Positions 46,226 to 58,515 are shown, counted from the stretch's first letter. The stretch: 64,000 bases of DNA from Sialis fuliginosa (GCA_961205875.1 OY540812.1:33055098-33119097); one strand, 5' to 3'. The notes: generated by a model not told the origin, from the sequence alone. A program made the numbers and translations.

Positions 46226-47212
46226 CAGGCCTACACAACATACGGCCCGCGGGCCACATGCGGCCCGCCAGCACTCACGTTGCGGCCCGCGAAGGTTTTG
46301 GTGAAAATACATAATATTATAAATTAAAAATAATATTCCCTAGCTTATTGATTTATAATATTATGAAAGACTCCAGCGAATTATTTCGAAAATTACAAAT
46401 TTTCATAAAAAATGTATCAGACAAAGGTTTCATGGTTTTGAGGGGGCTAAATATTGACAATATGGGGTGAGCATTTTTTCTGAAAATGTCAATTTTTTAT
46501 TATAAGGAGTAAACCAAAGAAAACTCTGGATTTTTCATAGTTTTTTACTCGAAAATTACTAATTTTTATAAATAATTGCAAGAGGTAAATTTTGTACTTA
46601 AATTTATGCAAAGATTCTCACAAACTTTTTTTTAATTTGTAATTAATTTTTTTTTTCAGAATTCTTTCTTTATAAAGAAGTTGCATAAAAACATTAACAA
46701 TAAATTTTAAAAACAATTCTCCGAGAATCCTTGCTTTGTTCTAAGTACTTTTTTAATTTTATGATTTTTCTTTCTGAGTAAAAAATTATAGAAAATCCAG
46801 AAATTTCTCTTTGGTTTGCCTCATATCAAATAATATTCACATTTTCAGAAAAAATTTTTCAAACAAAAGTTGTTTATATTATCTTTTAAATTAGGAATCT
46901 GCGAAAAAAATATAGGTATAGATTTGAAAAAGAAAAGTTGAAACTGAAAACCCATCAAAGTGACCTTTCTAAGGTCACCCCATAATGTTTTTAGCCCCCT
47001 CAAAACCATGAATATTTTTTCTGAAAATTCGTTATTTTGGAAGTAATCCGCTGGAAAGTTTAAAAAAACACTCGGTATACAGAAGAACAATATAAATATT
47101 TATTTCATTTTAAAATAATTAAATATTATTTTTTGTACTATTTTTTTTCGGCACGCACAAGTTTTTCATAAAATATTATGGTCCGCCTTACATTTTGAGT
47201 TGTGCAGGCTTG
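46226..47212. mobile_element. hAT element carrying foldback F (987 bp)
   Basis: The left end CAGGCCTACACAAC pairs with the right end read inward, CAAGCCTGCACAAC. The 8-bp duplication ATATAAAT is identical on both sides (46218-46225, 47213-47220). Subterminal GCGGCCCGC repeats follow the left end. Most of the interior is a copy of foldback F. No transposase. Confidence 0.93.
46362..47079. mobile_element. Foldback element F, copy 2, inside hAT
   Basis: Homologous to 36532-37380: GACTCCAGCGAATTATTTCG at the left, and TAATCCGCTGGAAAGTTTAA then ACACTCGGTATA at the right. The arms are more diverged than in copy 1 and the left arm is shortened near 46470. The right-arm TGACCT/AGGTCA pair is kept at 46961-46977. 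Confidence 0.8.
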
Positions 47213-47220
47213 ATATAAAT

Positions 47221-48424
47221 AATAAGATATCAGACAGAATTTATAATTAAAATAAGACTAAAAACCCCATTTTACTTATTTTAGATAAAAGGTATTTGAA
47301 AACATACGGCCCTCAACAAAAATGCCTATGAAGTCTGTGGTTCAAAATGAGTTTCGTATATGTTTTGTTTGATATGTTCATATAGAAGACTGATTAAAGT
47401 AAAATTAGATAGATTTTGTCCTGAATTGTTAAATATTGTATTAATGTGGAACCTATTTTCAAAATTTGCATTCAATTTTTAGTTATCATAAAATTTTTTG
47501 AACGTATTTTTAAATACTTTCTAGGACGTTTTGAATCGATTTTTTTTTGCATAGTTATTGAATTCTGAACATAATACAATAAATAACTCAGATTTGAAAA
47601 ATTATGGGCAAGAGACCTTTGGAAATAGATTCCATAAATATTTGATATATTTCACCACTATATTATCCACAAATTAAACATATAAACCTTCCTCGTGAAA
47701 CACTATCAATTAGTGAAACCCGGAATAAAATCTGTTCAGTAGTTCAGTAGAGAGACGCAGCTAGGGACAAAATATTTAATTGTGTATAGAATTTGTATTC
47801 ATATGAAAGACAGTTGTATACGACTTAATAAAAGATTTTAATTTTTTTAATTTTGAAATTAAATCTTATGCTCTGAGAAATTATCTAACTATTGGTGAAC
47901 ACCGAATTAAAATCGGTTCAGTACATGTTGAAAAATATATCTTCTTTCATAAAGATGCAAAATTTATTAAATTGTATTGTTGAGTAGTACCTATCTATAA
48001 AATGTAGAAATCGACAGATAATGAATTTAGTCCGTTGACTTTTGAACGATTCATATAAATAATAGTAGACACATTGCCATCTTTGTCTGTGCCCCTGAAC
48101 TAACACAAAACATATCACAACCGCTGCTAAAAGCTTTTTGCATCCGCGAAAACTTTCTAAACAATGATAAGTAGTCTATTACATTAGCCAGCCTTCCTAA
48201 AATTAATTGTTCAATAAATCATTGTGCAACCTTTTGTTTTCACACTGAAACGATACAATTAACACAATATAATCAAGTAGTTCTATCGAGAAATAACAGA
48301 CTTTCATCACACATGATTAAATTAAATATGCAGATTTATAAACAAATTATAAAATCTATATTTACAGTTTTAAGTGTAATTTCAAATACTACCAAATCGT
48401 TATTGTTTAATATCAAATTATAAA
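47221..48424. other. No gene recognised
   Basis: AT-rich. A segment at 47690-47930 with GTGAAACCCGGAATAAAATC and ATCTAACTATTGGTGAA resembles retroelement tails seen near 26200. The rest holds nothing I can support. Confidence 0.4.
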
Positions 48425-49283
48425 ATAGACTAGTTGCTACCCGCAAGTTCGCTCGAGTGGATTTCGAAACCCCCATCCCCATGATATTTTTTCCACCGGA
48501 TCGAATAAAACTAATTACAACCCTTCATATGTGACAGGGGGTGAAATATTTATTACTAAAAAAAATCCCCATATAAATTTTTCAATCTTTTTGCAATCCC
48601 GTAAGGGTTCAATTTTCGGGATACGAAGTAGCCTATGCCCTTCTTCGGGATGCAAGCTATCTCACTGCCAAATTTCATTAAGATCCGTAAAACGGTTTAG
48701 CCGTAAACAGGTAACAAATAGACAGACTGAGAGATACACTTTCGCATTTATAATATGTCTCGACTCCTATGTAAGATAAAGGGTTGTTTTGTCCCCCTAA
48801 TTACCTCTCTTCCATAGTATTTTTCCGGTCAGATCGAATTTAACTAATTAAAACCCTTCATATGTGACAGGGGGTGAAATATAAAATTTTTCTTATTTTT
48901 AGTTTTCTTTCATTATACAAAATCATAAATATCTCGGCTCCTATGCGAGATAAAGGGTTGTTTTTCCCCTTGATCCCCCCGCACCCGTAGTATTTTTCCC
49001 GTCGGATAGAATAAAACCACTTACAACCCTTCATATGTATGTGGGGGGGGGGGGTAAAATATTAATTACTAAAAAAAAATTAAAAATTTCCACCCCCTTG
49101 CAATTCATTATAATATGTTGAATTTTCGAGATATAAAGTAGCCCATATCTGTCATCGGAATGCAAGCTATCTCAATGCCAAATTTCATCAAGTTCGGTTC
49201 AGCGGTTTAGCCGTAAAAAGGTAACAAACAGACAAAGAGACAGACAGACACACTTTCGCATTTATAATATTATATTAGTATGG
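48425..49283 (+). repeat. Retroelement-like tail with three tandem units (N3)
   Basis: It opens GTTGCTACCCGCAAGTTCGC. Three units carry CCCTTCATATGT-G-A-(C)-GGGGG and GGATCGAAT or GATAGAAT at about 48498, 48835 and 49005. Two close with CAAGCTATCTCA..GCCAAATTTCAT and GGTTTAGCCGTAAA. It ends GACAGACAGACACACTTTCG-CATTTATAATATTA. The plan (TTCGCTC opening, TTCAGCGGTTTAG and a GACAGACA tail) is that of non-LTR retroelement 3' regions. Related units lie in the hAT at 13080. Confidence 0.6.
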
Positions 49284-50349
49284 ATATCGGATCAATCCAT
49301 ATGAAGTTGGTTGCCCGATCATTCAAAATTTTTTTTTGTGCAACTACCCTAACATGTTAGTAGTTCAAAATGACTATTATTTTAAATTCATTGTTTTTTG
49401 TTTTTGCGTAGCGGCCATATTTGTTCTACAGGTCGCAGTATTTTTTGCACTTAAAAACAAAGTGTTCAGAAAAAACGGGCTATAAGATTATTTCTGAACA
49501 TTTTCACGTAAATGTAATCTTAAAACGTAAAATGTATGCGTTAATTCTTAGCTCTCTTAATCCTGCTTGATGTAAAACTAACGTAACATCAAAAATGAGT
49601 TGATTTGGTCTCCTACAGAGTGTTTTACAAGCAAAGTTGTAAAAATAACCAAGAACAAACTACTTACATGGATCTTTGCTTCTGGGTATAAGCCGAATCG
49701 GTTTGGTCGTGTTATCGGCCAACGTTTCGTCACACATTGAAGTGAGAATCTTTAGAAGAACTCTTGTTAATTTTCTATTTACATAAAATATTCAATAGGT
49801 AGGTATATTATGCTGTATAATTATTTCCATTGCAGATTTACTTACTTTAATTATTATATATAATTTATTATATTTTATATATAACCATCTAAATACGTAA
49901 AAATCTAACTTTTCAATTTTTTTAAAACCGTTGAAAATAACTTTTGGAAAGTTATTGTTCTCCTTCAAGAGATATCTGCAGCTTTCTGCAGGCTGATTAC
50001 GTCATTATCAGTCAACTAATAGCATGAATCTACCCTATGTGGTAACCTGTATATATTTTAATGGCCTTGATATGGGCTGACCTAATTATTTAATGAAATT
50101 TATATATTTACATATTATGTATTATATTATCGTTATTCGTTATACCTAGGTTACCATTTCACGATAGATATGAATATGACATCACATAATCAATTGATGT
50201 GCCGATTGAATGTATAATTTATTTATTTTTAACAGATTTTTTTGATAATTTTCATAAAAATGTCTATTTCTAGTTACAAGAAATCTTAATTTATTGAATA
50301 AAAAATAAAAATATATTTTTTCAACAAGCTTTTAACAAAAACAAACTGG
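49284..50349. other. No gene; one shared repeat at 49650-49790
   Basis: The segment with CCAACGTTTCGTCACACATTG matches 40390-40520 in inverted orientation. Elsewhere AT-rich without features. Confidence 0.4.
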
Positions 50350-50760
50350 ACCCACGCGGCTTCGCTCGCGTGGACTACGGAATTGTTAAGGATTTAAAAA
50401 AATATAGCTGAATTAAGTATATACACGATTAATTATTATTTCAATAAGAACCAAACAACACTTAAATTACCTATCTAACAAAAACGAATCAGAACAAAAA
50501 GTAAAAATAATTTTTGTTCTGTTTAAATTTAAAAGTTAATTATTGAAAACAAAATAATCAATTTGACAATCAAAAGAATACCGGCTGTGATCATTCCCTC
50601 TGTCCTGCGTCTACTTGGCACGCTCCCTCCTTGCCGCAAGCCGCGACACGGGTCGTCATCGCGCGAATAATATGTTCTCGTATATGTATATTTCAAGATA
50701 TTTTCTAAATTATACGACCAAATTGGATGCTGTAAAGGGCAAATTATATCTACATTAAGT
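50350..50760 (+). repeat. Retroelement-like repeat N1, copy 2
   Basis: It opens GACCCACGCGGCTTCGCTCG and contains a GC-rich block (CTACTTGGCACGCTCCCTCC, GCCGCGACACGGGTCG). It ends AAATTGGATGCTGTAAAGGG. Inverted copy at 36209-36525. Confidence 0.6.
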
Positions 50761-50875
50761 ACTTATAACGATGAAAACATTTATTTCAATAAATATTAAT
50801 GTTTTGCAGGTCATAAGTTCACGTAAACAGAACTCAAATATTTTAAATTTTCTTTGTAACATAAAAGCAGTCACT

Positions 50876-51226
50876 GTGGCTTAAATATAAAAGTTAGACA
50901 TATGGACTTTATAGTAGATCTTTTGATTCTACACAATTCTTTACTGCATTATTTTGTTCAATATTGAACGGTGTAAGTAGCGTATTGCAAAATAGCGCAC
51001 CGACGGCAAAATTTTTTCCGACTTGATTTACTATTATCGTCACTGCTTAGTTGTTATGTTATCTAACGTAACAAAATATAGCCTATAACCTGGCCAGAGA
51101 CAGAACGTACTTATGAATTAAAAAAAACACGTAAATTGGATGAGTGGTTCTCGAGTGATAAGCGCACTAACGGACAAACGGACAGACAGACAGAGACACG
51201 CTGAGTTTTATATATATATATAGATG
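50876..51226 (+). repeat. Retroelement-like repeat N2, copy 2
   Basis: Shares TTCCGACTTGATTTACTATT and CTATAACCTGGCCAGAG with 15722. It ends with CGGACAGACAGACAGAGACA and a TATATATATA run, a complete-looking tail that copy 1 lacks. Confidence 0.6.
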
Positions 51227-51229
51227 CAC

Positions 51230-51330
51230 TTAAAATTATACAATTTATTTTCAGCTACAACAAAATTTTCAGGTTTGTATGACTATAAAACCAATAAAAG
51301 CGTGGGGCGCTCCTAAAGGCAAATGAATAC
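51230..51330 (-). repeat. Fragment of foldback family K
   Basis: CAAAATTTTCAGGTTTGTATG then CCAATAAAAGCGTGGGGCGC matches the arms at 62930-62980 and, inverted, 63095-63155. Only one arm is clear here. From 51331 to 51698 two direct repeats of about 60 bp (AGGGGGTTGT-ACGA..GGTAACCCG, at about 51416 and 51511) are visible. Confidence 0.5.
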
Positions 51331-51698
51331 TTATAGCTTTTGAAGAAGAAATTTTAATTATGTATTTCAGAAAGAGAAAGCTCCACACTTTCATAAGTTT
51401 AGTCATAAAGCTCATCAAACCTTTTAATTTGATATCCATATCAGGGGGTTGTGACGAAAAAGGTAACCCGCTATTTAGGTTTAGAATGAGGTCATATTGT
51501 TTTCTACCCTTCAAACTTTTTCATTTTGTATCTATATCAAGGGGGTTGTAACGATGAAGGTAACCCGTTATTATGGGGCATTCGCCATATTGTATTTAGA
51601 ACGATATTACATATTGCATTGTCCCCGAACTGCTAAATCTAAAAAGTTAGTTGTAAGATTTTCTTACAATGTCAGTTACAGATTAAGTTAAAATATCT

Positions 51699-52130
51699 GC
51701 CATGTGAGGTACGGGATTTTCTTATACGTAATACTGAGAGTGAATAGTATACGTGAATCTAATTTTATATAAAAAAATTCTGACAAATTAATAAAAGAGA
51801 GAATAAAATAAATAGGACATGATTTAAAGATTATAATACATGTATCAAATGATATTTTTTAAAGTAATTACTTGACCGGAAACGAATATTTACTCTTGTC
51901 AATTTTTGAATTTTTAACTTTATTATCTATAAATGTTCCATATATTTTTTTCTCACATTTATGATTTAGCCAGAAAGAATTTTTTAAAACAATTAATTAT
52001 TAATCGCCCACACTGTTCACTCTCAGTATTACGTATAAGAAAGTCCCATGGTACCTATGGCAAACACGCACACTGCTCAGTCTCTATATTATGTATAAGA
52101 AAGTCTCATGACTCTCATGGCAAATATATC
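51699..52130. mobile_element. Inverted-repeat element with doubled right end
   Basis: The left end ATATCTGCCATGTGAGG..TTCTTATACGTAATACTGAG is complementary to 52010-52065 (CTCAGTATTACGTATAAGAA, CCATGG). A second, diverged copy of the same right end follows directly (TATTATGTATAAGAAAGTC, CATGGCAAATAT, to about 52125). Confidence 0.6.
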
Positions 52131-52739
52131 CAATTTATTTTTAAAAAATAGTTACTTTTTCTGTCATTAAAAAATCACATAGATGACACCCGCCTAATGT
52201 GTAAAAAATAAAACTTATTGATGGCAGGGAGAGGGGCTGACACTTTCGATTTCCTCCCCGGGTGTCACCACAACTATTGCATTTATATACATATATATAT
52301 TTGAAATGCAACTGAATACGAACCTGTGCCGGTTTTTCGCGCGTACGAGTTTCATTATCTACAATCTGTTTGTGTCACTAATATTCTAGATTTTGGCAAT
52401 TTCCGTTACATCGTAGAGGAATAGTAAATTTCTCTTTGCAGTAGATCTGTTCCATGTAACCTAATGGAAGCATACTCATTTCTCCTTGATTACAGTGCAC
52501 TATTTATTAAATGACTTGTTCATAAGTCAAAACGACTTAAACCACATAGTGTTCGGTATAATCCTTATAAGCTTTTTATACGAAGATATAATGGGTTCAT
52601 TTTTTAACCCCTTGACTGGCAATGAATCATATACATATATAAAACTATTTTATGATGACCTTACGTGTCCCTATTTCCAAAAAAATACTCATTTCTGCAG
52701 AAAATAAAGGTTTAATCACAAAAATTGACTCTTTTAAAA
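52131..52739. other. No gene recognised
   Basis: The 73-codon frame at 52486-52707 has no recognisable domain. No repeat structure was noticed. Confidence 0.4.
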
Positions 52740-53199
52740 CTAATTTTGAATTTGTCATATTCTACTAATTGAAGTCTACATTTCGATATCCCACATGCCT
52801 AGATATGAAAATAAAAAAATCTATTCCAAAATTTAAAATTATATTGTTGACTTTAGTATTTGTCACCAAAGCCTCGTTATCAATTTTTTCAGATTTTTGA
52901 ACCAGTAGTTACAAAGTTAGAGAAGGGTGGGGACGACAAAATAAAATACTGCTTTTAGCCTCCTGGTGACGCCCTTTTTGAGTTAGAAAAAAAATAAAAA
53001 TAAGGTCAAACTCTACTGATTAAGTTCTACATTTTGATACATCACACGCCTTGGTGTAGATTTTTTTTATCTTTTATTTGCTTTAAAAAACCCTACAGAC
53101 GCCATTTTAGATTTAGAAAAAAAATAAGAAAGAGGGTCAAATTCCACTGGTTTGGTTATACATTTTGACCTGCCACAGGCCTTAGTGTAATTTTTTTTT
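52740..53199 (+). repeat. Three degenerate repeats of about 150 bp
   Basis: Units begin near 52760, 53010 and 53145 with TCTAC/CTCTACTG..TTCTACATTTTGATA..CACACGCCTTGGTGTA-type sequence. A retroelement-like tail at 53420-53468 (GGACGACAAAGTGAGATTAA, GGAACCCTAAAAA) closes the region and matches 24845-24900. Confidence 0.5.
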
Positions 53200-53334
53200 G
53201 CCTAGCTTAGCCCCCCCCCCCCTGAAAAATTATTTTTTCAACGAATTTCTACATCTTTTACTAAGCTACTTGCCTAGCTTAGTCCCCCCCCCTGAAAAAT
53301 TATTTTTTCAACGAATTTCTACATCTTTTACTAA
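53200..53334 (+). repeat. 72-bp tandem duplication
   Basis: GCCTAGCTTAG, a C-run, TGAAAAATTATTTTTTCAAC and TTCTACATCTTTTACTAA occur twice with a 72-bp period. The copies differ mainly in C-run length and one C/T. Confidence 0.9.
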
Positions 53335-53466
53335 AGAGCATTATTTTACATGTTCAGTAAAAATTTTAATTTTCTAGTATATACCTAAAGTTTATGACAT
53401 CTTTTGCTTTCACTGAAAAGGATGGACGACAAAGTGAGATTAATAGGGTTTCTTTGGAACCCTAAA

Positions 53467-53600
53467 AATAAAGAATTCGTAAGTGTGCTTGATCATAAAT
53501 CTTTTTGTAAGCGTGAGTGAGCAAACGTAATTAAAAATAGTTTGTTCGAAAGTGTTTATGATTGTGAGCAAAAATCACTCACGCGATCAGGTCTGATTTA
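53467..53600 (+). mobile_element. Right-end fragment of the TAGAGCTGGGC hAT family
   Basis: It aligns with the last 130 bp of the element at 37442-38151 (GTGAGTGAGC, CGTAATTAAAAA, GTGAGCAAAAATCACTCACGCG, then a decayed terminus CAGGTCT). Highly diverged; no left end was found. Confidence 0.6.
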
Positions 53601-54369
53601 CGATAAATAAAAACAAACTGAATGAGAAATAATCAGAATTTAATTAAATATAATACATAGTTTTGCAGTTAACGAGAGCAGCGGTGCATCATCATCCTGC
53701 GTTTCTATACAAACTTTGTTCTTTGTTCATTCACACACAGTCGCCAACAGTTGACAATAATTTCAATACCAGTTCACTTCAGTTAAAATCTAAACTGAAA
53801 ACTGATTAAATTTCATGTAAATAGGATTCCACGTTGGAACTATTCATAGAATGTTCGATACAAGCGACTAATTACTCTTGTTATAAAATTTGTCAACTTG
53901 GAAGTTAAAAGCTATACGTTCATAATATAATAGGTATTGTAGCTTTCGTGCATTTAAAAAAATTGTATAGTGCAAAAATAGGAACGTGGTATCATCTTGA
54001 TTTTACGAAATATCTACAGGTTCACTGTAAGTATAATCAAAATTACAGTTAATTTAGCATAAATTAGAAGCATAATAGAACCTTGAAATATTACTGCCAG
54101 CACGGGGTAACTGGGCCAGGTGTTTGGGGTAAATGGGCCCACTTCGGACCCAGTCACCCCAAACACATTAATGATGATAATTATCATCATTTATAACTCG
54201 CCACACTATGTGCCAGGAGACCCTGTTCTGTGGCCAAAAGTAATTTACATTTTTGCGTACTTTTTATCATATAATCAATAATCATGCATAAGTGCACAAA
54301 TAAGGACAAATGAAAGAATAAAAAATATAAGAGAAAAATCAAAGGGCCCACAGGCCCCATACATACATA
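53601..54369. other. No gene recognised
   Basis: Contains a GC-richer patch at 54105-54170 (GGGGTAACTGGGCCAGG, GGGGTAAATGGGCCCAC, GTCACCCC) with internal near-repeats. The rest is AT-rich. Confidence 0.4.
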
Positions 54370-54712
54370 AAAGGCTATAATTTAAAAAAAACTGATTATA
54401 TTTGCGGACTTTGATAATTAAATTGATTTAAAGAGTTGTTAGTTGTTTTATAACGTAATGAATTTGAACAAAAAACCCAGTGTAAAATTTAACAAAATAC
54501 TTTAATTAAATATTATATAATCATAAGTTGAACTTAACGTAATCCAAAACAACAACAAATGAACCGTGCACAATTGTAACAAATGTAAAAAAAAAAAAAA
54601 AACAGTGATATATTAGTAACATGAGTTCATGAGAATTACAAAAAAGAAACCCGTCAATCACAAAAACAGTAAACCTTGCTCTTATAGCGGCCATAACTGG
54701 TGCCAGTACCTT
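54370..54712 (+). repeat. Interspersed repeat E, copy 2
   Basis: Collinear with 18015-18200 at both ends. About 160 bp of additional sequence, including a long A-run near 54590, lies in the middle. Confidence 0.6.
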
Positions 54713-54939
54713 ATATCAATCATGTATGTTTAGAAGAGATTCACAGTCAAGGAAATGAAAACGGACAAAAAGGGGCAGATCTAAGCTGAAGTGCACATCC
54801 TAGAGAATACATTTGTGAGTCTCATTACTTAATATACTAACAATGTGGTTCTATTTGAGTAAAACTGAAAATAATGAATTCATGTGACATTTAAAGTTAT
54901 TTTAGAACGAATAAAATAATCCAAATATACGACTTGGAA

Positions 54940-55118
54940 TATCAAATACAAATCCTCTAACCATAAAAATTGTAAGAGTTAAGACTTACACGTGTTTCAA
55001 TAGCAATGCTATCATCATCAGAGTCCTAAAAACCAGCGTCTTTTCTGAGCATTGCTATTGAAACACGTGTAAGTCTAAACTCTTACAATTTTTATGGTTA
55101 GGGGATTTGTATTTGATA
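54940..55118. mobile_element. Hairpin element with CATCATCAGAG apex (179 bp)
   Basis: Near-perfect arms run from TATCAAATACAAATCC to GGATTTGTATTTGATA. Inner arms carry ACACGTGTTTCAATAGCAAT and its complement; the apex reads ATCATCATCAGAGTCC. The layout (CACGTGTTTC arm plus CATCAG apex) recalls hairpin H at 18508, although outer arms differ. Confidence 0.82.
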
Positions 55119-56396
55119 AGTATAACCATAGTTTTTGTCTGTTTGTTATACGACATGGAATTTATGACCTTATTCGAAAAGTAGTCTTTTAGCCACAGAA
55201 TGGGGTCACATGGCCCATAGTGTACCAGTAGAGACGTTTGGTCGATCTGACCCAACAACATCTACTATGTAGAGCTCTATTAACAAAATGAAATTAGTTT
55301 TTTACTTATTCGCCAGTCTACCTTCAAACTGAATCATGTTGAACAGCTGTCATTCATTAGTTTGAGTTTAAACAGAAACGTGGTGTGTTATTCTTTCTTA
55401 AATTTGTTGATGGGTCAATCTGACCCAACTTTCCCGTTACCGTGACTTTTTCTACAGCATGGCCATCTCAATAAAAAATTTTTTTTATCTAATCCAGAAG
55501 ATATTGAATTAATTCAATATTAACCTTTAAATCATGCAAACATATTTTGTCACCCTTCTATTGTTTGTCGTTACAGCGTCTACAGTCCGACACACAGACA
55601 TACAGATATCATGGCGAAAATAGTCAGAATGGATTAAGGGAAGTTCAAAATGGATAATTCCATCAAAATCGGGTTTTTTGAGAAAATAAATCGGCTTTAC
55701 AATACTTAAACTTATACTATAATACCTATGTATATTTCATATACATATGTAGGTATAAGAAAGTAATAAAAATTTCGAATAGTGAATGAATTAATTAATT
55801 CGGTTGTTCTATTGGTTATCTTTATATTTTAACTTGTAGTATGAATATATTAAAAGAAAACATAAAAAACATATCTTACGAAAACAAATTTAAAATTCAT
55901 GATTCAAAAAAAGAATATCAAAGAAAACTATTTTACATAAAACATGCAAAAAGTACGTTCAATAAGAAAATAAGAATATTTTCAGAGTCAACAGAGCAGA
56001 AAATGTTTTGCATCGTATGCTACAGACAATTATAGTTGATATAGAAAGAATAATTTAGTGTTTAAATTATTAAATGGACAGTTTTCTGTTTTATTGATCG
56101 ATTTCGAGAAATAGTGAAATATTTATATCAATGCAAAAGTAGAGTGCTCTATATAATTTATTCAGAGATGAATTAAATTTTAAACAATCATATTGACAGC
56201 TGACAAAAATGTCCTTTTCTATGAAACATTAAAATTATTTATTTCTATGTAAATTGCAAAATGGACTTTTAAGGGTGGCCGTACATGTCCGATTATCGAA
56301 TAAATTTTCAAATTTGGTTCTCATATCAAAAAAGCCGTGCACACGTTCCGATGATTTCGTTCGGTTTTAATTAGCACGTTATTAAATTTGATAATT
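55119..56396. other. No gene recognised
   Basis: AT-rich. The frames at 55055 (within the hairpin edge) and 55841 are not convincing. No repeat noticed. Confidence 0.4.
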
Positions 56397-56850
56397 ATTT
56401 TGCTCCTTCGCAATATGGAAGATACGAGACGCTTCGTGATAGTTTTAAAATGAGACAAAAAAAATCTCCGATTTCAAAATTTTGAATTGATTTTTCCGTT
56501 TCAAGTCAAGACAAACACTTTTCGTTCCGTGTCTGTCCCCTGAATTCTTGTCACACGCATAATTATCGGTTCAGTGGTTCATGAACCACTGAACCGATAT
56601 TAATAAAACTTGGTTGTATGGTTGGGTCTAGATTGAGGACGGTCCTATTTCAAAATCATTAAAATCTTGTGTAAGGAGAAGGGGGTACATCCCAAAATAT
56701 TTATTTTTTCAAGATATCTAAAGAACGACACATGTAACGTGAAAATTTTACAGAATATTTTTTGTAGAAGATTCAATTTCCTATAATATAGGTCTATAAT
56801 GTTTGTTGTAAAATATGTTCTTACAAAAATCGTCGTTTGTTTTTTTAAAT
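56397..56850 (+). repeat. Family A repeat, copy 6, 3' truncated
   Basis: It starts TTTTGCTCCTTCGCAATATG and follows copy 5 to about 56850, where homology stops. Near 56565 the block ATCGGTTCAGTGGTTCATGA is directly followed by its own complement (GAACCACTGAACCGAT), a small local inverted duplication. Confidence 0.75.
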
Positions 56851-57084
56851 TGAGTATGTTCCGATATACACAGCGACCACTGTGACTTCTGACATCACTC
56901 CTCTATACTGGATTGTCGTTCCAGTTTAAGATTTTATACTGGAAACGATGGTGAATTTTCTATAACGGAATACTCTGCAGTATATTGTACACCGCCATTT
57001 TGAAATTAATTTCAAAATAAAGACCAGATATATTTATAACGATGAAGTGGCCAGATTCATAGTATTTATATGCAGTAGATATAA

Positions 57085-57207
57085 TAGTAGAATAATAAAT
57101 AAAAAATAATAAAAAATTATGTAATTGCAATTTTTTTCTTCCAAGATCGCATCTTATACCTAAACAAAGACAATAGTTTTAAAACATTGTAATCACTGTT
57201 CCCCTAT
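57085..57207 (-). repeat. Interspersed repeat R, copy 3
   Basis: Reverse orientation: AGATCGCATCTTATACC, TAAACAAAGACAATAG, then CTGTTCCCCTA. It is shortened between the last two blocks compared with copies at 2008 and 22691. From 57208 to 57686 nothing is recognised except CTAGGGTTGTACATTGAGAC (57560), resembling one hAT end without a partner. Confidence 0.6.
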
Positions 57208-57686
57208 ACTTTAAATGTACATATACAATATACATATATGTACCTACTTATTTATATAACTTTATAGTTATACATATAATCTTGTTAGTAAAGCGTATAT
57301 CAATATAATATATGGAAGGGTTAAATAATTAAACATTTAATGTAAGTAATCAAACCCAAATTTGACATAGAGTATGCCTGTCATACGATTTGCATACATA
57401 CATTAAACACCCCTCCACTGTTGTACATATTTACAATGGTAATATTGTATAATGGTAATAATCTAGTTTATATTGGATTGCATAAATTTTAATTTATCTA
57501 TAAATTAAAGTGCATCATTTTTGGATATAACACCTATTTTATAGCGTAGATTATATAAACTAGGGTTGTACATTGAGACGAGACTATTTTCGGACTGGTC
57601 TTGAAACGAGATCGAGACGAGATTGGAATTTTCGACGAGATGAGACTCGTTTTTAATGGAATATCAATATCAATAGATAATATAAA

Positions 57687-58515
57687 TATCAGTATGGAGA
57701 ACCATATGTATATGACTTCCATGTAATATATTTTTAAATAATTTTTAATATATTATCAGAAATTTCAATGGGAATTGTCGGAAATAAAACTCACCTTTAT
57801 ATTATAAATATTAGTTTTCTAATATCTTAATTAATTATTTTTTTACGTAGAATTTTATGTAGAATCTTTAATTCCTGTAATATTTTTTTCTCCGAACTGT
57901 GGTTCGGATGAAAAATGAGAAAAATTGGAATAAATTCCACAACGGGGGTTGTTTTTCACGTGAAAGGGGATGTTCCATCCTCGAATTAGGTGGGAACTTT
58001 TCGGGCTCTTATTCCAAACCCTACTTAAAGTTCGTGGACAAAGTATCAAAACTTTATGACTTTGTTCTTCTAAAATATCTAATTTACTTGGACTAAATGT
58101 CTAAAACATAATACACATTCGTAGAATAAGTAATTTTACAATTTCAATTGAGTTGCATTTGTTTCCAAGGCAACATGAATTAATGACGTAGGTATTAATT
58201 AGTATTTAAAATTCAAATTTTGAGGGTGTTTTTCACCTCTTCATGTACAAAAAATAAATACCCCTTAAGTTCAATTGAACTGCAAATGTACCAAGTCTTA
58301 TCAAAATTAGTCAGATAATACTTGCAACGTTCACTTTTTAGACGATAATAGGTACAAATTTTCAAATATCTCTAAAACCCTTAATTCGATTAGCACCAAA
58401 ATAAATAGTCTGAAGTACTCGCCGAGACAAACATTTTCCCCAAAAATAATTCAAATCGGTGCATTTTTACACTTGTTATCGGGAACGAAGGAAAATTCTA
58501 CATCCAGACACACAA
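57687..58515 (+). repeat. Long interspersed repeat L, copy 2
   Basis: Collinear with 18838-19559 but with about 240 bp of unrelated sequence at 57845-58080 and no hairpin H2. It ends in TCTACATCCAGACACACA and runs into an (ACACAYA)-type simple repeat at 58505-58565. Confidence 0.65.
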
